The translations under genes were made by a program, and so were the position numbers. This document shows, piece by piece, positions 1-7,452 of a DNA stretch of 29,664 nucleotides (positions are counted from its first letter, which is position 1; the number at the start of each line of letters is the position of its first letter). Under the pieces are notes generated by a model. That model did no database searches, was not told where the DNA came from, and saw only the letters and a program-made list of their open reading frames with translations. Source of the DNA: a virus; the IMG/VR virus record IMGVR_UViG_3300018079_000030, positions 1 through 29,664 of that record. The stretch is one strand, 5' to 3'.

Positions 1-370
1 CCCGAACGCCTCGGCGCTGGCGATGCCGGAGGGGAAGATGAATACGCCCTGTAGGACCTCGTGCGTGCCGAACGCCTCGGCGCTGGCGATGCCGGAGGGG
101 GACAGCGTCACGGCGCCGGCGGTGATCGTCGCGTTCCCGAACGCCTCGGCGCTGGCGATGCCGGAGGGGGCCAGCGTTACGGCGCCGGCGGTGATCGTCG
201 CGTTCCCGAACGCCTCGGCGCTGGCGATGCCAGAGGGACTCAAGGTGATCGTAGCGCTCAGCGTAGCCGTCCCGAACGCCTCGGCGCTGGCTATCCCGGA
301 GGGGCTGAGGATCGTCGCCTGCACCATCGAGGGCGTCCCGAACGCCTCGGCGCTGGCGATGCCGGAGGGG
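1..370 (-). repeat. Six in-frame coding repeats (66/69-nt period, PSGIASAEAFG core)
   Basis: A nearly invariant core of about 32 nt begins at plus-strand positions 2, 68, 137, 206, 272 and 338. Spacing is 66 or 69 nt, always a multiple of three. Read on the minus strand each core encodes PSGIASAEAFG. The 11-12 residues between cores vary, except that copies 3 and 4 share almost the same linker. The array continues to the left edge, so its full length is unknown. Confidence 0.95.
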
Positions 371-1656
371 AAGACCGTCGGCGCCCTGATGGACATCAGG
401 ACGGCCAGGCGATCGACCGGCGACGCGGTGGTGATCTGGATCTTCGGGCCGAGGGCGTCCGGCGGATTGTTCGCTACCGCCACCCACTCGCTGAAGGTTG
501 CGGCCCCGGCCGTCGTCATGGCTATGACCACGTCGGAGTCGCCCGCCATGATCGAGTTCGCCTTGACCGTACTGACCCCCGAGATCCCATCCTCGAAGAA
601 GACAGAGACCAGACTGCCGTTCATCCCGCCGGGGAACGCCGCGCCCTCCGAGAGTGACCCCTGATTTCCGCTCTGGACGACTCCGATCTGGGAGACGCTC
701 GAGACCTCCACCGGGATCGTCGTGCCGAGTATCTCGAACCCGAGGGGACGGAACTGAGGGTCCGTCACGGTCCTCACGCCCGTCGTGTCGGTGTTCAGGT
801 CCACGACCTGTACGTGCACGTCGGTCCCGCCCAGGCGGACAGTGATGACCATGATCTCCAGCGCGGACGCCGCGTTCTTGGTGCGGATGGTCCAGCCGGT
901 GCTGTCGAAACTGCGGAACTCTAGCCACGGGCCCAGAGTGACCGTGCCGGCCGAGGACGTGAGCCTGGCGGCGATCCCGTCGTTTCGCACTATCGCCCCC
1001 GCGGAGCTGGGGGATTCACGGTCCTCGGCGCAGATGCAGGCGCAGCCCTGGGTGAGGGAGGGGCTGCGTCCGGCGTACCCGACGGACATCATTCCTTCGT
1101 TCCCGTTGCCGTCGGCCACGAACGTCTGGTTGACGGAATAGACCTCGGCTAGGTCCCCGCGGAAGCCAGGTGCGGTGGTGGGGAAGTCTGCATCCTGCGT
1201 GGCCGACGGGGTGTAGCTGTCGACGTGGAAGTCGCAGTCGGCCCCGAAGTAGAAGTAGGCCATCCCGCGCAGGGCCGTGGCCGGAAAGTTCAGCCAATTC
1301 AGGTCAATCGAGTCGGTTCCCAGTGCGGTGGCCTCCGCCTCTCCGTCGATGGCCTGCCCCGTGGTGAGAGACATGTTGATGACGGTGGCGGTGTCGACTC
1401 GGTAGCCAGTATCGGTGGTGCCGGCGGTGTTGCCGTTCTCCCCGACGAAGGTGCAGCAGCGCTGACGCGTGCCGTCGTAGGCTCCCACGCTCCTCCGGGC
1501 GCCGGCCGTGATCGTCCCGACCGCCGTGGCGCCCGCGACGATGATCTTCACTCCCTTGGGGACCTTGCCGGGTCCTCCGGTGAGGGAGATCGTCTGAGCC
1601 GCGCCCGAGGTGTTGCAGACGAACGCCACGCTGCGGATGCCGAAGTCGCCTGCCAT
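1..1656 (-). CDS. Repeat-bearing virion appendage/tail-fibre-like protein (C-terminus beyond left edge)
   Basis: An open frame of 552 codons starts at ATG 1656 and has no stop before position 1, so the protein is longer than what is seen. Residues 1 to about 390 form a non-repetitive, Gly/Thr/Ala-rich, beta-looking region with several Cys residues and no signal peptide or membrane segment. From about residue 430 on, a 22-23-residue unit with the core PSGIASAEAFG recurs six times (DNA 2-369). I know repeats of this kind from phage tail and appendage proteins; their exact role is unknown. The gene lies 7 nt downstream of the sulfatase gene, at the end of the visible virion operon. A fibre or spike decorated with small beta-repeats is my inference. 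Adsorption protein is the best guess, but no receptor-binding domain is identified. Confidence 0.8.
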   Translation of the reverse strand, partial: MAGDFGIRSVAFVCNTSGAAQTISLTGGPGKVPKGVKIIVAGATAVGTITAGARRSVGAYDGTRQRCCTFVGENGNTAGTTDTGYRVDTATVINMSLTTGQAIDGEAEATALGTDSIDLNWLNFPATALRGMAYFYFGADCDFHVDSYTPSATQDADFPTTAPGFRGDLAEVYSVNQTFVADGNGNEGMMSVGYAGRSPSLTQGCACICAEDRESPSSAGAIVRNDGIAARLTSSAGTVTLGPWLEFRSFDSTGWTIRTKNAASALEIMVITVRLGGTDVHVQVVDLNTDTTGVRTVTDPQFRPLGFEILGTTIPVEVSSVSQIGVVQSGNQGSLSEGAAFPGGMNGSLVSVFFEDGISGVSTVKANSIMAGDSDVVIAMTTAGAATFSEWVAVANNPPDALGPKIQITTASPVDRLAVLMSIRAPTVFPSGIASAEAFGTPSMVQATILSPSGIASAEAFGTATLSATITLSPSGIASAEAFGNATITAGAVTLAPSGIASAEAFGNATITAGAVTLSPSGIASAEAFGTHEVLQGVFIFPSGIASAEAFG

Positions 1657-1663
1657 CGCGAGC

Positions 1664-2836
1664 CTACGCCCTCGGCGGGAGGCCGGCAAGGTACGCCGAC
1701 AGGTCAGCGTACGCCGCCTGCTGCTCTGGGAGCAGGAACGGCGGGGAGACCGGCGTCGTCTCGAGCGGGTCCGCCAGCAGGTCGTACAGCAGTTCTTGGT
1801 GAGACTGCTCGAAGTCCAGCACGCGCAGCTTCCACCGCGCGTCCCGGGCCATCAGGTCGCTGCCGGCCGCGCCGGGGCTCCCTGTGTCGTAGCGCTCGCA
1901 GGCGAGCCTGGCGCGGGAGAACATCGGGGCGGTGTCCAGGCCGGCACCGGAGGGGGGTATCGCGGCCTCTGCGAGGGAGGCGACGTTAGAGTAGACGTCG
2001 ACGCAGGAGAACAGGTCGGCGGACTCCGTGCCGACCGGCACGCCCGGCCCGGCGGCTACCGCCGGGACGTTCACGCCGGCGCGAGTGGTAGTGCCCTTGC
2101 CGGCCCCGGGGGTCCCGTTGTCGGACACGAGGATCACCACGGCGCCGGGGGCCGCGGCTCTAATCTCGCCCAGCGCGACGTCCACCGACTCGACCATGGC
2201 GAGGCGGCGCTGCTCCTGGGTCGGCAGGGGGCCGAGCGCGGTGTAGCGCCAGGAAGCGGGAGGGGAGTGGAAGGGCGCGTGCGCGGCCGAGAGCGCGACT
2301 GTCAGCAAGTAGGGCGCCTGGGCGGAGCCGACGTACTCGACGGCCGCCTGCACCTGCGCCTCGGTGGCGTACTGGGTGGTGTGGGTCGAGACGCCGTCGT
2401 CGATCCGGTCCCACGAGGAGTAGCTGCTCCCGGAGACGAGGTTTCCGAGGCAGCCGGCGAGCCAGCGGTCGTAGCCGCCGACGAGGATCGCGCCCAGCTC
2501 TGGGCGGTCGAACGAGGGGGACATCCCGGCGGCGCCCAGGTGCCACTTGCCTACCAGGGCCGTGGAGTAGCCGCGCGCCTTCAGCAGCCGGGGGAGCGTC
2601 GGCAGGTCTCTGGGAAGCCCCACGACATCGGAGCCTACCTCCTCGCCGATCCCCAGCCTACGGGGCAGGAGTCCCGTGAGCATGGCCACCCGCGACGGGG
2701 AGCAGCTCGGCATGGAGTGGTAGCTGAGCAGCGTCAGGCCCGCGGCGCGCATCTCGGCGATGCGAGGCGTCTGCGCGAGCTGTATATCGCTCCAGCCCAC
2801 GTCGTCCACCACGACGAGGATGATGCTCGGAGGCAT
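1664..2836 (-). CDS. Arylsulfatase-type sulfatase (alkaline phosphatase superfamily)
   Basis: A 390-residue protein with the full set of type I sulfatase motifs. The N-terminal metal site is VVVDD (Asp11, Asp12). C45-S-P-S-R49 followed by VAMLTG is the Cys-type formylglycine signature. VGKWHLG holds Lys97 and His99, HAPFHSP holds His186, and VSDNG holds Asp239-Asn240. K247 precedes the usual 'VP' strand. Enzymes of this family hydrolyse sulfate esters after a maturase turns the Cys into formylglycine; no maturase gene is in the window, so the host would have to supply it. There is no signal peptide, so it is cytoplasmic until lysis or packaged in the virion. It sits between a structural gene (11 nt upstream) and the appendage gene. 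No clear Shine-Dalgarno site precedes ATG 2836. Family call is firm; substrate (sulfated glycan) and virion location are inferred. Confidence 0.9.
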   Translation of the reverse strand: MPPSIILVVVDDVGWSDIQLAQTPRIAEMRAAGLTLLSYHSMPSCSPSRVAMLTGLLPRRLGIGEEVGSDVVGLPRDLPTLPRLLKARGYSTALVGKWHLGAAGMSPSFDRPELGAILVGGYDRWLAGCLGNLVSGSSYSSWDRIDDGVSTHTTQYATEAQVQAAVEYVGSAQAPYLLTVALSAAHAPFHSPPASWRYTALGPLPTQEQRRLAMVESVDVALGEIRAAAPGAVVILVSDNGTPGAGKGTTTRAGVNVPAVAAGPGVPVGTESADLFSCVDVYSNVASLAEAAIPPSGAGLDTAPMFSRARLACERYDTGSPGAAGSDLMARDARWKLRVLDFEQSHQELLYDLLADPLETTPVSPPFLLPEQQAAYADLSAYLAGLPPRA

Positions 2837-2847
2837 CTGGTACAGAC

Positions 2848-3264
2848 CTACAAGCGGAAGATCTTGTTCGCGCCGTTGTCCCAGGAGACGGTGATGTCGC
2901 CTCCGTTCGGGGTGACGGGCAGGTTCGTCGCCGTGTCGATGTAGGCGATCAGGCGCGAGGTGGATTCGGTGCCGGTATGCTTGTAAATCACAAGGGCCTC
3001 GCTCACGTCTCCGGTGACGGCGACGAAGGTCGCGTCGGAGGCGTCGAATACCCGACCTGTGACCGACTCGCCTGTCAGGGCGACGATGGCGACCCGTGCC
3101 GCCGCGGGCACGTCATCGAGGAAATCGTGCGTGGCGAGGTTGACCGTGTAGTCGGCCGTATCCACCAGGATCACGCGGATGTCGTCGGGCAGGTCGAAGT
3201 CGACCTGGGTAGCGGCCTGCGTCAGGATGTTGTTGACGAATGTGTCGTAGAGGGCGTTCGCTAT
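2848..3264 (-). CDS. Conserved phage structural protein, apparent AUA start
   Basis: The 138-residue product begins [M]ANALYDTF and ends GGDITVSWDNGANKIFRL. This is the pattern of a small virion-associated family in many phages whose members start MANALYD. The only standard start in frame is a GTG 90 nt further in, which would remove the conserved N-terminus. The codon in the expected place (3262-3264) is ATA, and no ATG, GTG or TTG lies between it and the preceding gene's stop. A GAGGA sequence about 11 nt upstream could be its ribosome site. The gene follows the connector gene by 7 nt. Family function is not known to me beyond 'structural'. The start is the uncertain part; a sequencing error of ATG to ATA is the alternative. 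Confidence 0.75.
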   Translation of the reverse strand: MANALYDTFVNNILTQAATQVDFDLPDDIRVILVDTADYTVNLATHDFLDDVPAAARVAIVALTGESVTGRVFDASDATFVAVTGDVSEALVIYKHTGTESTSRLIAYIDTATNLPVTPNGGDITVSWDNGANKIFRL

Positions 3265-3271
3265 GGGGCTA

Positions 3272-3820
3272 TCAGTCCTCGGCGACTGAGCGCCGGAAGC
3301 GGGGGATCAGGGTGTCTCCCGGCAGCGGGATGCTGTCGGGATCCTCGGGCGTGCCGTCGAAGGTCAGCACGCTCCGCGTGTCGCCGGGGGACTCGTCGCC
3401 GTCGCGCTCGAGCTCCTGCATGGCCTGCTCTATCTCCTCGAGCAGCCGGGCGATCTCGCGCTCTCGGTCGGAGCGCGGGCGCTCGCGGAACGGAGCCTCC
3501 TCGTTCCACCGGCGGTTGAGGTCTCCGGAGGCGTCCATGAAGGCGTTCGGCAGCTCCCGCAGGAGGACCACTCGTACCAGCTTCACCTCCGTCAGGCTGG
3601 CCAGGGAGCGCAGAACCTCGTCGTCGGAGTCGGGCGACGCGACCTCGGCGATGTCCAGCAGGCGCTGCACCGCCGGGCGCCCGAGGCGCCGGTAGAAGGA
3701 GAGCCTCGCCGAGGAGATGGCCTCGTCTACGATCGCCAGGGTGTCCTCGGAGCTGTCCGGGACGCTCGTGAGGCGCAGCCTGGACCTGATCCAGGCGTCG
3801 TCCTGTGCGAAGAGGGACAT
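3272..3820 (-). CDS. Probable head-tail connector/adaptor protein
   Basis: A 182-residue acidic, mostly helical protein. Its first 110 residues have several predicted helices. Residues around 115-140 (DREREIARLLEEIEQAMQEL) look like a coiled coil, followed by a Pro/Asp-rich tail. It has the size and gene position (two genes after the capsid) typical of gp6-like head-tail adaptors, but I see no diagnostic motif. Its start overlaps the stop of the preceding gene (TGATG), so translation is probably coupled. The role is inferred from position and fold character only. Confidence 0.65.
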   Translation of the reverse strand: MSLFAQDDAWIRSRLRLTSVPDSSEDTLAIVDEAISSARLSFYRRLGRPAVQRLLDIAEVASPDSDDEVLRSLASLTEVKLVRVVLLRELPNAFMDASGDLNRRWNEEAPFRERPRSDREREIARLLEEIEQAMQELERDGDESPGDTRSVLTFDGTPEDPDSIPLPGDTLIPRFRRSVAED

Positions 3821-4287
3821 CAGCCCTCGGGCGCCTGGAGGTCCTTGGAGGAGGCGACCCGGGCGGCCCCTCGGCGGGCCGCGCGCAGCGCGCCCTTGCT
3901 GAGGCGGTTGCGGTCCCTGGACCGAGCCGAGGGCGGCGCCAGCGCGGGCTCGTAGTCGCCCGTCAGGAGCTGCACCAGGGCGGCCTCGGAGAGCCCGGAG
4001 ACGTCCATCTCGGGGTCACCATCCAGAGCCATGACGAGAAGCTCGTCGCGGCTTCTGCCGGCCAGGGAGGCGGGGTCGTGGCGCCAGCGACCGACCGGGC
4101 CGGGCAGGGGCTCGACGCCGGGGGGAGGCGGGGCCTCGGCGGGACCGAGGATGCCCGCGGAGATCAGCCGCTCCACGTCCGCGGGCGGCAGGGCACCCTC
4201 GGGCACGAGCTGGCCCAGGCGCACCAGGACGCGGCGCGGGCCGCTCCCGGGGAGCTTCACGGTTCCGACCTTGACGACTAGATTCAT
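3820..4287 (-). CDS. Hypothetical virion-module protein, capsid-proximal
   Basis: A 155-residue protein with a basic C-terminus (residues about 120-150, many Arg/Lys) and a Pro/Gly-rich middle. Residues 30-50 (PEGALPPADVERLISAGILG) resemble a short helical motif seen in small head proteins located after the capsid gene. No family is recognised. ATG 4287 has a good ribosome site (GGAGG, 8 nt spacing) that lies just downstream of the strong RNA hairpin at 4306-4348. It overlaps the next gene (TGATG). A head-completion or neck role is possible from position alone. Confidence 0.6.
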   Translation of the reverse strand: MNLVVKVGTVKLPGSGPRRVLVRLGQLVPEGALPPADVERLISAGILGPAEAPPPPGVEPLPGPVGRWRHDPASLAGRSRDELLVMALDGDPEMDVSGLSEAALVQLLTGDYEPALAPPSARSRDRNRLSKGALRAARRGAARVASSKDLQAPEG

Positions 4288-4305
4288 TGGACAGCCTCCA
4301 CTGCG

Positions 4306-4348
4306 CCGACGGCCGAGACCCCGCTTGCGTCGAGGCCCCGGCCGTCGG
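4306..4348 (-). promoter_or_regulatory. Long intercistronic RNA hairpin after the capsid gene
   Basis: On the minus-strand transcript a perfect 9-bp outer stem (CCGACGGCC/GGCCGTCGG) continues into 8 more pairs (GGGGCCUC with GGGGUCUC, three of them G-U). A 9-nt loop (GACGCAAGC) closes it. The wobble pairs work only for the minus-strand RNA, which is the transcribed strand. No U-run follows; instead the GGAGG ribosome site of the next gene comes about 10 nt later. It therefore looks like an mRNA-stability, processing or translation-control element, or a leaky terminator, that lowers expression after the capsid gene. Confidence 0.6.
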
Positions 4349-4366
4349 GCTTCCGGTCCGAGGAGA

Positions 4367-5446
4367 CTAGACGACCTTCATCGAGACGTGCGTGTCGGGG
4401 CGACGGTTGCACGGGATCGGGTTGGACTCGATCAGGCTCATCATGGCGGAGGGGTCCTCCACCTCCCACGTCTTGGAGAAGCGCTTCGACTCCAGCACGC
4501 GGCCAGCGCCGATCGCCTTCATGTCGCGGATGCCGCCGAAGTACATGACGCGCTCGGCCTCGGGGGAGGCCCAGACGAACTCGGCATAATCAGGGCGGAC
4601 GAGGTCGACCAGCTCGCCCTGGGGGAAGGCGACGGTCTTCGGCATGCGGAGCTGGCGGCCGTACGACCACACGCGGACCTGGTGGTCGTACATGCCGAGG
4701 AACAGAGCGCCGTCGTCGCGGTTGACTGTCGTCAGATCGACCTGCCCCTGGCGGACGTTCTCGCCGCGGTACTCGAACTTGGCTCGCACGTTCGCGTTCG
4801 ACAGGAACGCCGCGCGGGCGTTGCGGCCTAGGATGGCGTCCGTGGCGCGGCCCTCGGAGAAGTCGTTGATGAGCTCGCTCGCGACGAGGAAGTCGTCGGA
4901 CGGCTGCCCGGTCGAGGCGGACCAGAGGTCGGCGCCGGCGAGGATGACCACCAGGGAGGGGTCGCGTCCGAAGTCGACCTCGAAGGAGACTCCGTCCTCG
5001 GCCACATAGGAGATGACGCCCGTGAGGGCCTGGCTCGACAGCCACTCCTCCGCGTTCGCGACCTTCCGCAGCATGCCGGACATCTCGCGGGCGAGGTATG
5101 CCCGCATCTGGCGATTCATGTCGCTCGCGTCCACGTGGATGCCGAATCCAGCGCGGCGCTTGTCGAGCAGGTCGGAGGGAGAGAGGGGCCGCTTGATGCG
5201 GATGTGGGCCGGCTTGACGATTCGGAAGTCCTCGCTGTCCCCGTCGACCATGATGGCTGCCCCGTCACGCTTCACGAAGGGGGCCATGCTGCGGCCGTCG
5301 CGGATCGTGGAGAGCTCGATGTCGACCGTCGGCTTAGTCTCCTCACTACCGTAGAGCAGGTTCTTGAGGAACGAGAGGGGGGACCGGACCTCGTTGACCG
5401 CGGCGGTCAGGGAGGCGGGGGAGAGGATGTCTGCGCTTGAGGGCAT
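4367..5446 (-). CDS. Major capsid protein, lambda gpE family
   Basis: A 359-residue protein, normal length for the Phage_cap_E family of HK97-fold capsid proteins. Matching features: the N-terminal segment FLKNLLYGSEE (about residues 26-36), the block with IELSTIRDGRSMAPFVKRDG (43-62), the KPAHIRIKRPLSP segment, and a C-terminal part ending in a beta-rich domain with RVMYFGGIRD and SNPIPCNRRPDT. It forms the head shell. It follows the protease/scaffold and decoration genes in the order used by many siphophages. ATG 5446 has no Shine-Dalgarno; a C-rich leader (GCCCCACCCCC) precedes it, shared with the decoration gene. Start supported by family N-terminus and by lack of an earlier in-frame start. 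Confidence 0.92.
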   Translation of the reverse strand: MPSSADILSPASLTAAVNEVRSPLSFLKNLLYGSEETKPTVDIELSTIRDGRSMAPFVKRDGAAIMVDGDSEDFRIVKPAHIRIKRPLSPSDLLDKRRAGFGIHVDASDMNRQMRAYLAREMSGMLRKVANAEEWLSSQALTGVISYVAEDGVSFEVDFGRDPSLVVILAGADLWSASTGQPSDDFLVASELINDFSEGRATDAILGRNARAAFLSNANVRAKFEYRGENVRQGQVDLTTVNRDDGALFLGMYDHQVRVWSYGRQLRMPKTVAFPQGELVDLVRPDYAEFVWASPEAERVMYFGGIRDMKAIGAGRVLESKRFSKTWEVEDPSAMMSLIESNPIPCNRRPDTHVSMKVV

Positions 5447-5464
5447 GGGGGTGGGGCGGTCGGC

Positions 5465-6208
5465 CTAGTGGAAGTTCGGGAGGCCCTGGACGTCGATGCC
5501 CTTCTCGCGGAGCGAGGAGCTCAGGAGTGCCTCGTTCAGGTCGGCGCGGGACTCGCCGGAGGGAACGGGGACGTCGGCCGCGTGGATCACGCCGCGCAGG
5601 AAGACGTTGATAATCTGCTGACCGGCGGTGCTGACCGCATGGGGCGCGTCCGGGGACCACAGGAAGGCGTCGATGTCGGAGCCGTCGGCGGCGTCCGATC
5701 CGCCCTGCGTGGGCGTGGCCAGGACGTGGTCGTTGCCCGTGATGCCCGTGAAGTCGCCGGTGATGTCGACGTTCTGGCCGGCGAAGGAGCCGCCCCAGGT
5801 CAGGGTCAGGACGTAGGAGGCGTCGCCCAGGTCTCCGGCCGCCCCGCTGGCGACTACGTCGCCGGGAGCGACGTTGGAGAGTGCCTCCAGCGCGGCTTGC
5901 ACGATCGCGGGAGTGGCGTCGAAGACGATGGCGGCCGTGGTTAGGCCGTCCACGGTCAGCGTGAACGTGCCGCCGGTGCCGGGCGTCGCGTTCGAGGTGA
6001 TCGTGTTCACCTCGTTCGACTGTCCGATCCAGACCTCGTACTCGTCGTCGGCGTCCTTGAAGTAGAGGGGCGTCAGGTGCTCCAGATCCGCGGCGGCGCC
6101 GAACTGGCCGAGGGTGCCGCGGATAATGCCGTCTTCGCGGGGGTAGGCGCGGAGGGTCGGGCGCTGATCGACGGCGGCGCCGAACAGGGACTCGGGGATG
6201 ATTGCCAT
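5465..6208 (-). CDS. Head decoration protein with Ig-like inserted domain
   Basis: A 247-residue protein. I chose ATG 6208 (MAIIPESLFGAAVDQRPTLR) because the longer frame adds 23 low-complexity residues. Residues 1-60 and the last 60 look like a lambda gpD-type decoration protein. Between them (about residues 70-160) lies an Ig-like or beta-sandwich domain with TLTVDGLTTAAI, AIVQAALEALSNVAPGDV and YVLTLTWGGSFAGQNV. This domain type is frequent in phage virion surface proteins. Inferred role: trimeric capsid cement displaying Ig-like domains. It lies 18 nt before the capsid gene. The leader has no Shine-Dalgarno but carries GCCCCACCCC. Confidence 0.75.
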   Translation of the reverse strand: MAIIPESLFGAAVDQRPTLRAYPREDGIIRGTLGQFGAAADLEHLTPLYFKDADDEYEVWIGQSNEVNTITSNATPGTGGTFTLTVDGLTTAAIVFDATPAIVQAALEALSNVAPGDVVASGAAGDLGDASYVLTLTWGGSFAGQNVDITGDFTGITGNDHVLATPTQGGSDAADGSDIDAFLWSPDAPHAVSTAGQQIINVFLRGVIHAADVPVPSGESRADLNEALLSSSLREKGIDVQGLPNFH

Positions 6209-6236
6209 GGGGTCGTTCTGGGGTGGGGCTCGGGTA

Positions 6237-7352
6237 CTAGTGGACGTTCCAGCCGGAGACGGCCTTCGACTCGCCAATAAAGGACTTGGCCAGCTCTAGG
6301 CCCTCGGCGATGTCCAGCTCGACCTGAGACTTCTCGATCGGGCTGCCGCCCGCGGCCGGGGCGTTGGACCTGCGCTGGGCCTTGAAGAGGCGAAGCTTCA
6401 GGTCGCGCACCTCCTGCGAGTCGCCCTTCTCGATGCCGGCATCCTTGTCGCTCGGCGCCGCGACCGCCAGGGCGGCGCGCCGCTCGGCGATCTCGTCGGC
6501 GGTCATCTTTCCCCCGGCGACGGCCTTGCGGAACTCGTAGGCCCGCACGGCCTTCTCGTACGTATCCAGCGCGGTCAGGTCGAGCGGGTCGCCAACGAAC
6601 GCCGGGAACTCCTCGACCCTCGGCTCGGGCGTCGGCTCGGGCGTCTCCACCTTCTCCGGGGCGGGTCGCACCAGTTCGGTGACGGACTTCACGAGGACGG
6701 TCTGGAGGCCGGCGAGACCGGCGCTGAAGGCGTCCATGAGCTGCTTGAGCTGTTCGGGGGTCATCGTGTCTTCGGGTCGCGAGGATGACTTGGTGATGAC
6801 CTGCTCCGGCACGCCCTCGCCGACGCCGAACAGGCTGACTCCGTCCCACTCGCCCCGAGCGCGGGAGGCGCGCAGGGCGGGATCGTCGATGTTGATCTGC
6901 ACGGCCGCGGCGCCCGTCAGGTCGCCGGCGGGGGTGCCGTCGTAGTTGCGCCAGTCCGCGAAGCGGGGATCGCTCTTCTGGACCGTGAACGCCTCGGCCA
7001 CGTACGCCTGCTCGCGGGAGAGGACCTTCCCGTCGTGCTCGATGTCCAGCTCCGCGCCGTTGCGCATGAGGCTATGGAGCATCTGTCGAACGACGCCCTC
7101 GTCGGCGACGTGCCGGTCCGCGTCCTCGCGCTCGGGCGCGTACATGACGGCTAGCAGGGTGCCCTCGTCCACGGCCTTCACCAGAGCGTCGAGCTGTAGG
7201 GTGCCGTCTGCCTTGTAGAGCGTGCACAGGCCGTTCTTCGCCTGGCGGCAGAGCGACAGGCGCCGGACCTCCGCCTTCTTGATACGGACCCGCCCGGCCT
7301 TGGAGAGGCGCAGAGGGAGGAGGCGCTGCCAGCGCTGTCCGAGGGAGAGCAT
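6237..7352 (-). CDS. XkdF-like capsid maturation protease with C-terminal scaffold region
   Basis: A 371-residue protein. Residues about 65-190 resemble the XkdF-type phage serine protease family: LLAVMYAPEREDADRHVADE, MLHSLMRNGAELDIEHDGK, AYVAEAFTVQKSDPRFADW and EWDGVSLFG. Residues about 195-371 are charged, helical and Pro/Glu-rich with LKLRLFKAQRR, as expected of a fused scaffold. Such proteins assemble inside the procapsid and cleave the scaffold during maturation. It is the first gene of the leftward virion operon, starting 100 bp from the divergent portal gene. The ATG 7352 start has a weak ribosome site. Family call is good; catalytic Ser/His assignment is not attempted. Confidence 0.8.
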   Translation of the reverse strand: MLSLGQRWQRLLPLRLSKAGRVRIKKAEVRRLSLCRQAKNGLCTLYKADGTLQLDALVKAVDEGTLLAVMYAPEREDADRHVADEGVVRQMLHSLMRNGAELDIEHDGKVLSREQAYVAEAFTVQKSDPRFADWRNYDGTPAGDLTGAAAVQINIDDPALRASRARGEWDGVSLFGVGEGVPEQVITKSSSRPEDTMTPEQLKQLMDAFSAGLAGLQTVLVKSVTELVRPAPEKVETPEPTPEPRVEEFPAFVGDPLDLTALDTYEKAVRAYEFRKAVAGGKMTADEIAERRAALAVAAPSDKDAGIEKGDSQEVRDLKLRLFKAQRRSNAPAAGGSPIEKSQVELDIAEGLELAKSFIGESKAVSGWNVH

Positions 7353-7370
7353 CAGGGGCGAAAAGGAATC

Positions 7371-7447
7371 CCCGGAATACGGTCGCCGGGAAAGGGGCCT
7401 GCCCTGTATGCTACAACATCCTTCCCACTAGGCAAGAACTTTCCGGG
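7371..7447. promoter_or_regulatory. Divergent promoter/operator region between capsid and portal operons
   Basis: This is the only divergent intergenic region in the window. Leftward: TTGCCT (7435-7430), 16-nt spacer and TAGCAT (7413-7408) form a sigma70-like promoter about 50 nt before the protease start. Rightward: TATGCT (7407-7412) overlaps it, but no good -35 is seen. A 7-bp inverted repeat, CCCGGAA (7371-7377) and TTCCGGG (7441-7447), brackets the region and could be an operator. All by eye; no transcription data. Confidence 0.35.
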
Positions 7448-7452
7448 AAACA

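Noticed and set aside
1-370. CRISPR-like regular repeats
   Set aside because: Spacing is a multiple of three, the 'spacers' are related to each other, and the repeats encode a protein motif in the correct frame.
23-664. Plus-strand ORF with repeated NASALAMPEG units
   Set aside because: It is the antisense shadow of the minus-strand PSGIASAEAFG repeats; the minus frame is open for 552 codons and fits the operon direction.
1225-2944. Long plus-strand ORFs over the sulfatase and appendage genes
   Set aside because: They are Arg/Gly/Ala-rich antisense frames typical of GC-rich DNA and overlap a gene with all sulfatase motifs.
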